64,000 nucleotides of DNA from Chitinophaga niastensis (GTDB taxonomy: Bacteria > Bacteroidota > Bacteroidia > Chitinophagales > Chitinophagaceae): NCBI RefSeq assembly GCF_003014755.1, contig NZ_PYAW01000001.1, forward strand, positions 620,001 through 684,000, in the 5' to 3' direction. The position numbers and the translations under genes are program-made. A model generated the notes under the pieces. The model was not told where the DNA came from. It saw only the letters and a program-made list of their open reading frames with translations, and did not search any database. Position 1 is the first letter of the stretch, and each line of letters opens with the position of its first letter. Shown piece by piece: positions 61,611 to 64,000 of this stretch.

Positions 61611-63073
61611 TTAATCTCTGTCTGCCCCTCTTCTGCAGGATCAGTTAGATCATCAGCAACAGGCGCTCCTAATCCATTTACATACGGTATTATCAACTCA
61701 TCGGTAGGTGACAGTAAATCTGCAGTCATCTCTTTAGGTAATACTTTTTTATTATCCAGTCCTAACCGGCGCATTCTTTCTGCCCGGCCAACAAGGTTAC
61801 CATTGCCGGTAGAAAGCTTGTTCATGGCGTTTTCATATACATTCTGACTCCGTTTCAGGTGCTCTCCTATCAATCCCATATCTTCTGCAAAACCAACAAA
61901 CTTATCATACAACGCACTGCCCTGCCGTACAATTTCTTCCGCATTTTTATTCTGCTTTTCGAGACGCCACATATTATCAATAATCCGCAGTGTGGCGAGT
62001 AGAGACGGTACGCTTACCAGGATAATTTTTTTACGGAAAGCAAAGTCGTACAAATCCTCCTCCTGCTGCATAATGGCCAATGCATACGCCGGTTCAATAG
62101 GAATGAACAGGATCACAAAGTCGGTGGTATTGTTGTATAGTGTATGATATGCCTTCTGACTTAGCTCACTCACATGATTCTTCACGGATTGAAGATGCAT
62201 TTTCATGGCATACTGTTTATCCTCTTCATTTACAGCGCTGCAATATTGTTCATATGCCTTCAGTGAAACCTTGGAATCAATAACCAATTGCCTGTTTTCA
62301 GGCAGCTGTATAACCAGGTCGGGCTTCCGTAACTGCCCTGTTTCATCCCGTTGCGCGTCTTGTGTAAAATAATGAATCCCCCTTTCCAGACCGGAGGCCT
62401 CTAACACCTTTTCCAGGATCATCTCCCCCCAGTTGCCTTGTTTTTTAGAATCTCCTTTTAATGCGTTGGTCAGGTTATTTGCTTCCTTTGATAAGGTTTG
62501 ATTCAGCAGTAACAGGCGTTGTAGCTCATTCTTCAGCTCTGCCCGTTGTGAGGTTTCCGCCATCAGCGATTGTTGTACACTGCTCCGGAAATTGTCAATC
62601 TTTTCAGATAAAGGCTTCAGTACATCATCCATCTTCGCCTGATTCTGCTCCATAAACGTACCGGATATACGATGCAGCAGTTGCTGGGCAATATTCTCAA
62701 ACTGTATTTTGAAATCCTGCTGTACCTGCTGTAACCGTTCCTTTTCTCCGTTCAACTGTAGCTGCAGGTATTTATTCTGTTCCATTAATCGCCCCTGATC
62801 GGACATCAGCGCAGAAAACTCTTCGTTTAACCGTTCCAGTTGCTGCTGTTTTTCCTTTACCAGCAACCCCTTGTCGTCCAGCATACTTTGCAGGTACTCC
62901 TGTTTGGCTTCCAGCAGATGATACTTTTCCTGCTGCTGCGCAGCAACTGCCTGCAATGCACTTAGTTGTTGTTCATGAGCAGCTTTCACCACTTGTTGCT
63001 GCTGCCTAGCAGCAAACAACAGGTACCCCAGTACCAACATGACAATTCCCGAAACAATTAATAATATCAACAT
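61607..63073 (-). CDS. rmuC: DNA recombination protein RmuC
   Basis: A 488-residue protein with an N-terminal membrane helix (ILLIVSGIVMLVLGYLLFAA), a long coiled coil (about 30-200), and the RmuC nuclease-like domain with GNWGEMILEKVLEASGLERG, DLVIQLPENRQLVIDSKVSL and EKQNKNAEEIVRQGSALYDKFVGF, split in part. The PD-(D/E)xK-like core (DLVIQ, DSK) is visible. RmuC limits inverted-repeat recombination in E. coli, and this window is rich in inverted repeats; the connection is only suggestive. It is followed by element A6 upstream. Confidence 0.94.
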   Translation of the reverse strand: MLILLIVSGIVMLVLGYLLFAARQQQQVVKAAHEQQLSALQAVAAQQQEKYHLLEAKQEYLQSMLDDKGLLVKEKQQQLERLNEEFSALMSDQGRLMEQNKYLQLQLNGEKERLQQVQQDFKIQFENIAQQLLHRISGTFMEQNQAKMDDVLKPLSEKIDNFRSSVQQSLMAETSQRAELKNELQRLLLLNQTLSKEANNLTNALKGDSKKQGNWGEMILEKVLEASGLERGIHYFTQDAQRDETGQLRKPDLVIQLPENRQLVIDSKVSLKAYEQYCSAVNEEDKQYAMKMHLQSVKNHVSELSQKAYHTLYNNTTDFVILFIPIEPAYALAIMQQEEDLYDFAFRKKIILVSVPSLLATLRIIDNMWRLEKQNKNAEEIVRQGSALYDKFVGFAEDMGLIGEHLKRSQNVYENAMNKLSTGNGNLVGRAERMRRLGLDNKKVLPKEMTADLLSPTDELIIPYVNGLGAPVADDLTDPAEEGQTEIN

Positions 63074-63130
63074 GATAATCTTCCCCTGTGGACAATAATA
63101 ACGTTTTTCTACGCATTGAATCTGCGTGCT

Positions 63131-63328
63131 GCGGAAATTGTCTTGCTCAGGATTAAACTGATTATGCTGATTACCCTGATTTTACTTTTTGATTTAAAAA
63201 AGATTAGCGAAAATCAAAGCAGATATACCCGCTTTAATCTTCGCTAATTATAAAATCTTTCAAAAATTGAAAAACAAAATCAGGGTAATCAGCATAATCA
63301 GTTTAATCCTGAATAAGACAATTTCCGC
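63131..63328. repeat. Fold-back element A6 (9-bp GATTA-type units)
   Basis: Arms from 63131 (GCGGAAATTGTCTTGCTCAGG, outer part) and to 63328 pair with two differences over the first 50 bases; inner stem GATTAGCGAA/TTCGCTAAT as in A2. The right edge abuts the stop codon of the KdnB-like gene (63329-63331), with no base between. Confidence 0.9.

Positions 63329-64000
<672 letters not shown>

Overview
The window looks like chromosomal DNA of a Bacteroidota bacterium, most probably a Chitinophagaceae member close to Chitinophaga. The assignment is an inference from gene content and style: a SusC/SusD pair, an S46 dipeptidyl peptidase, DUF4836 and DUF3857 proteins, a one-polypeptide E1 alpha/beta 2-oxoacid dehydrogenase, promoters of the TAnnTTTG (-7) type, and starts without Shine-Dalgarno sequences. 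I see no rRNA, tRNA, CRISPR array, integrase, transposase or prophage block.

Layout. 0-8 kb: edge of an outer-membrane porin, S46 peptidase, a small lipoprotein, then housekeeping genes rnhB, rpoN and recA. 8-14 kb: typA, then ctaA with a membrane-anchored patatin. 14-18 kb: a GH3/beta-lactamase-fold fusion. 18-20.6 kb: adk, obgE, a lipoprotein. 20.7-24 kb: GNAT protein with small partners, PepSY membrane protein, ybaB. 24-33 kb: FAD reductase, DUF2891, DUF3857/transglutaminase, a two-gene ABC exporter-like unit and a DUF4836 lipoprotein. 33-37 kb: YCII, SRPBCC/GyrI-like, msrB, mutL.

37-54 kb is the most accessory-looking part: gluconokinase, a GMC oxidoreductase with its gluconate-dehydrogenase-subunit-3-like partner, two Gfo/Idh/MocA oxidoreductases, a TIM-barrel isomerase, a SUMF1-like protein, SusCD, a PBP4-type peptidase and small lipoproteins. 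Four of these enzymes start with twin-arginine signal peptides, so I read the region as a SusCD-fed periplasmic sugar oxidation route, possibly of the 3-keto-glycoside kind. 54-64 kb: a four-helix membrane protein, the E1 fusion, a 47-residue membrane microprotein, a TlpA thioredoxin, a NYN/LOTUS plus macrodomain pair, dps, an MFS transporter, rmuC and the edge of a KdnB-like dehydrogenase.

The most unusual structure lies between the genes. Many gaps hold long, often perfect fold-back elements whose arms are built from short tandem units: a 9-bp GATTA-based unit (six copies), a 7-bp AATTACG unit (four copies, all at 40.6-54.2 kb), an 8-bp CGCAAAG unit, and weaker families. Within one element the two arms match almost perfectly, while different elements of the same family differ. 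That points to a process that keeps arms identical inside each element. They sit a few bases from stop codons, and one supplies the last codons of the gluconokinase gene.
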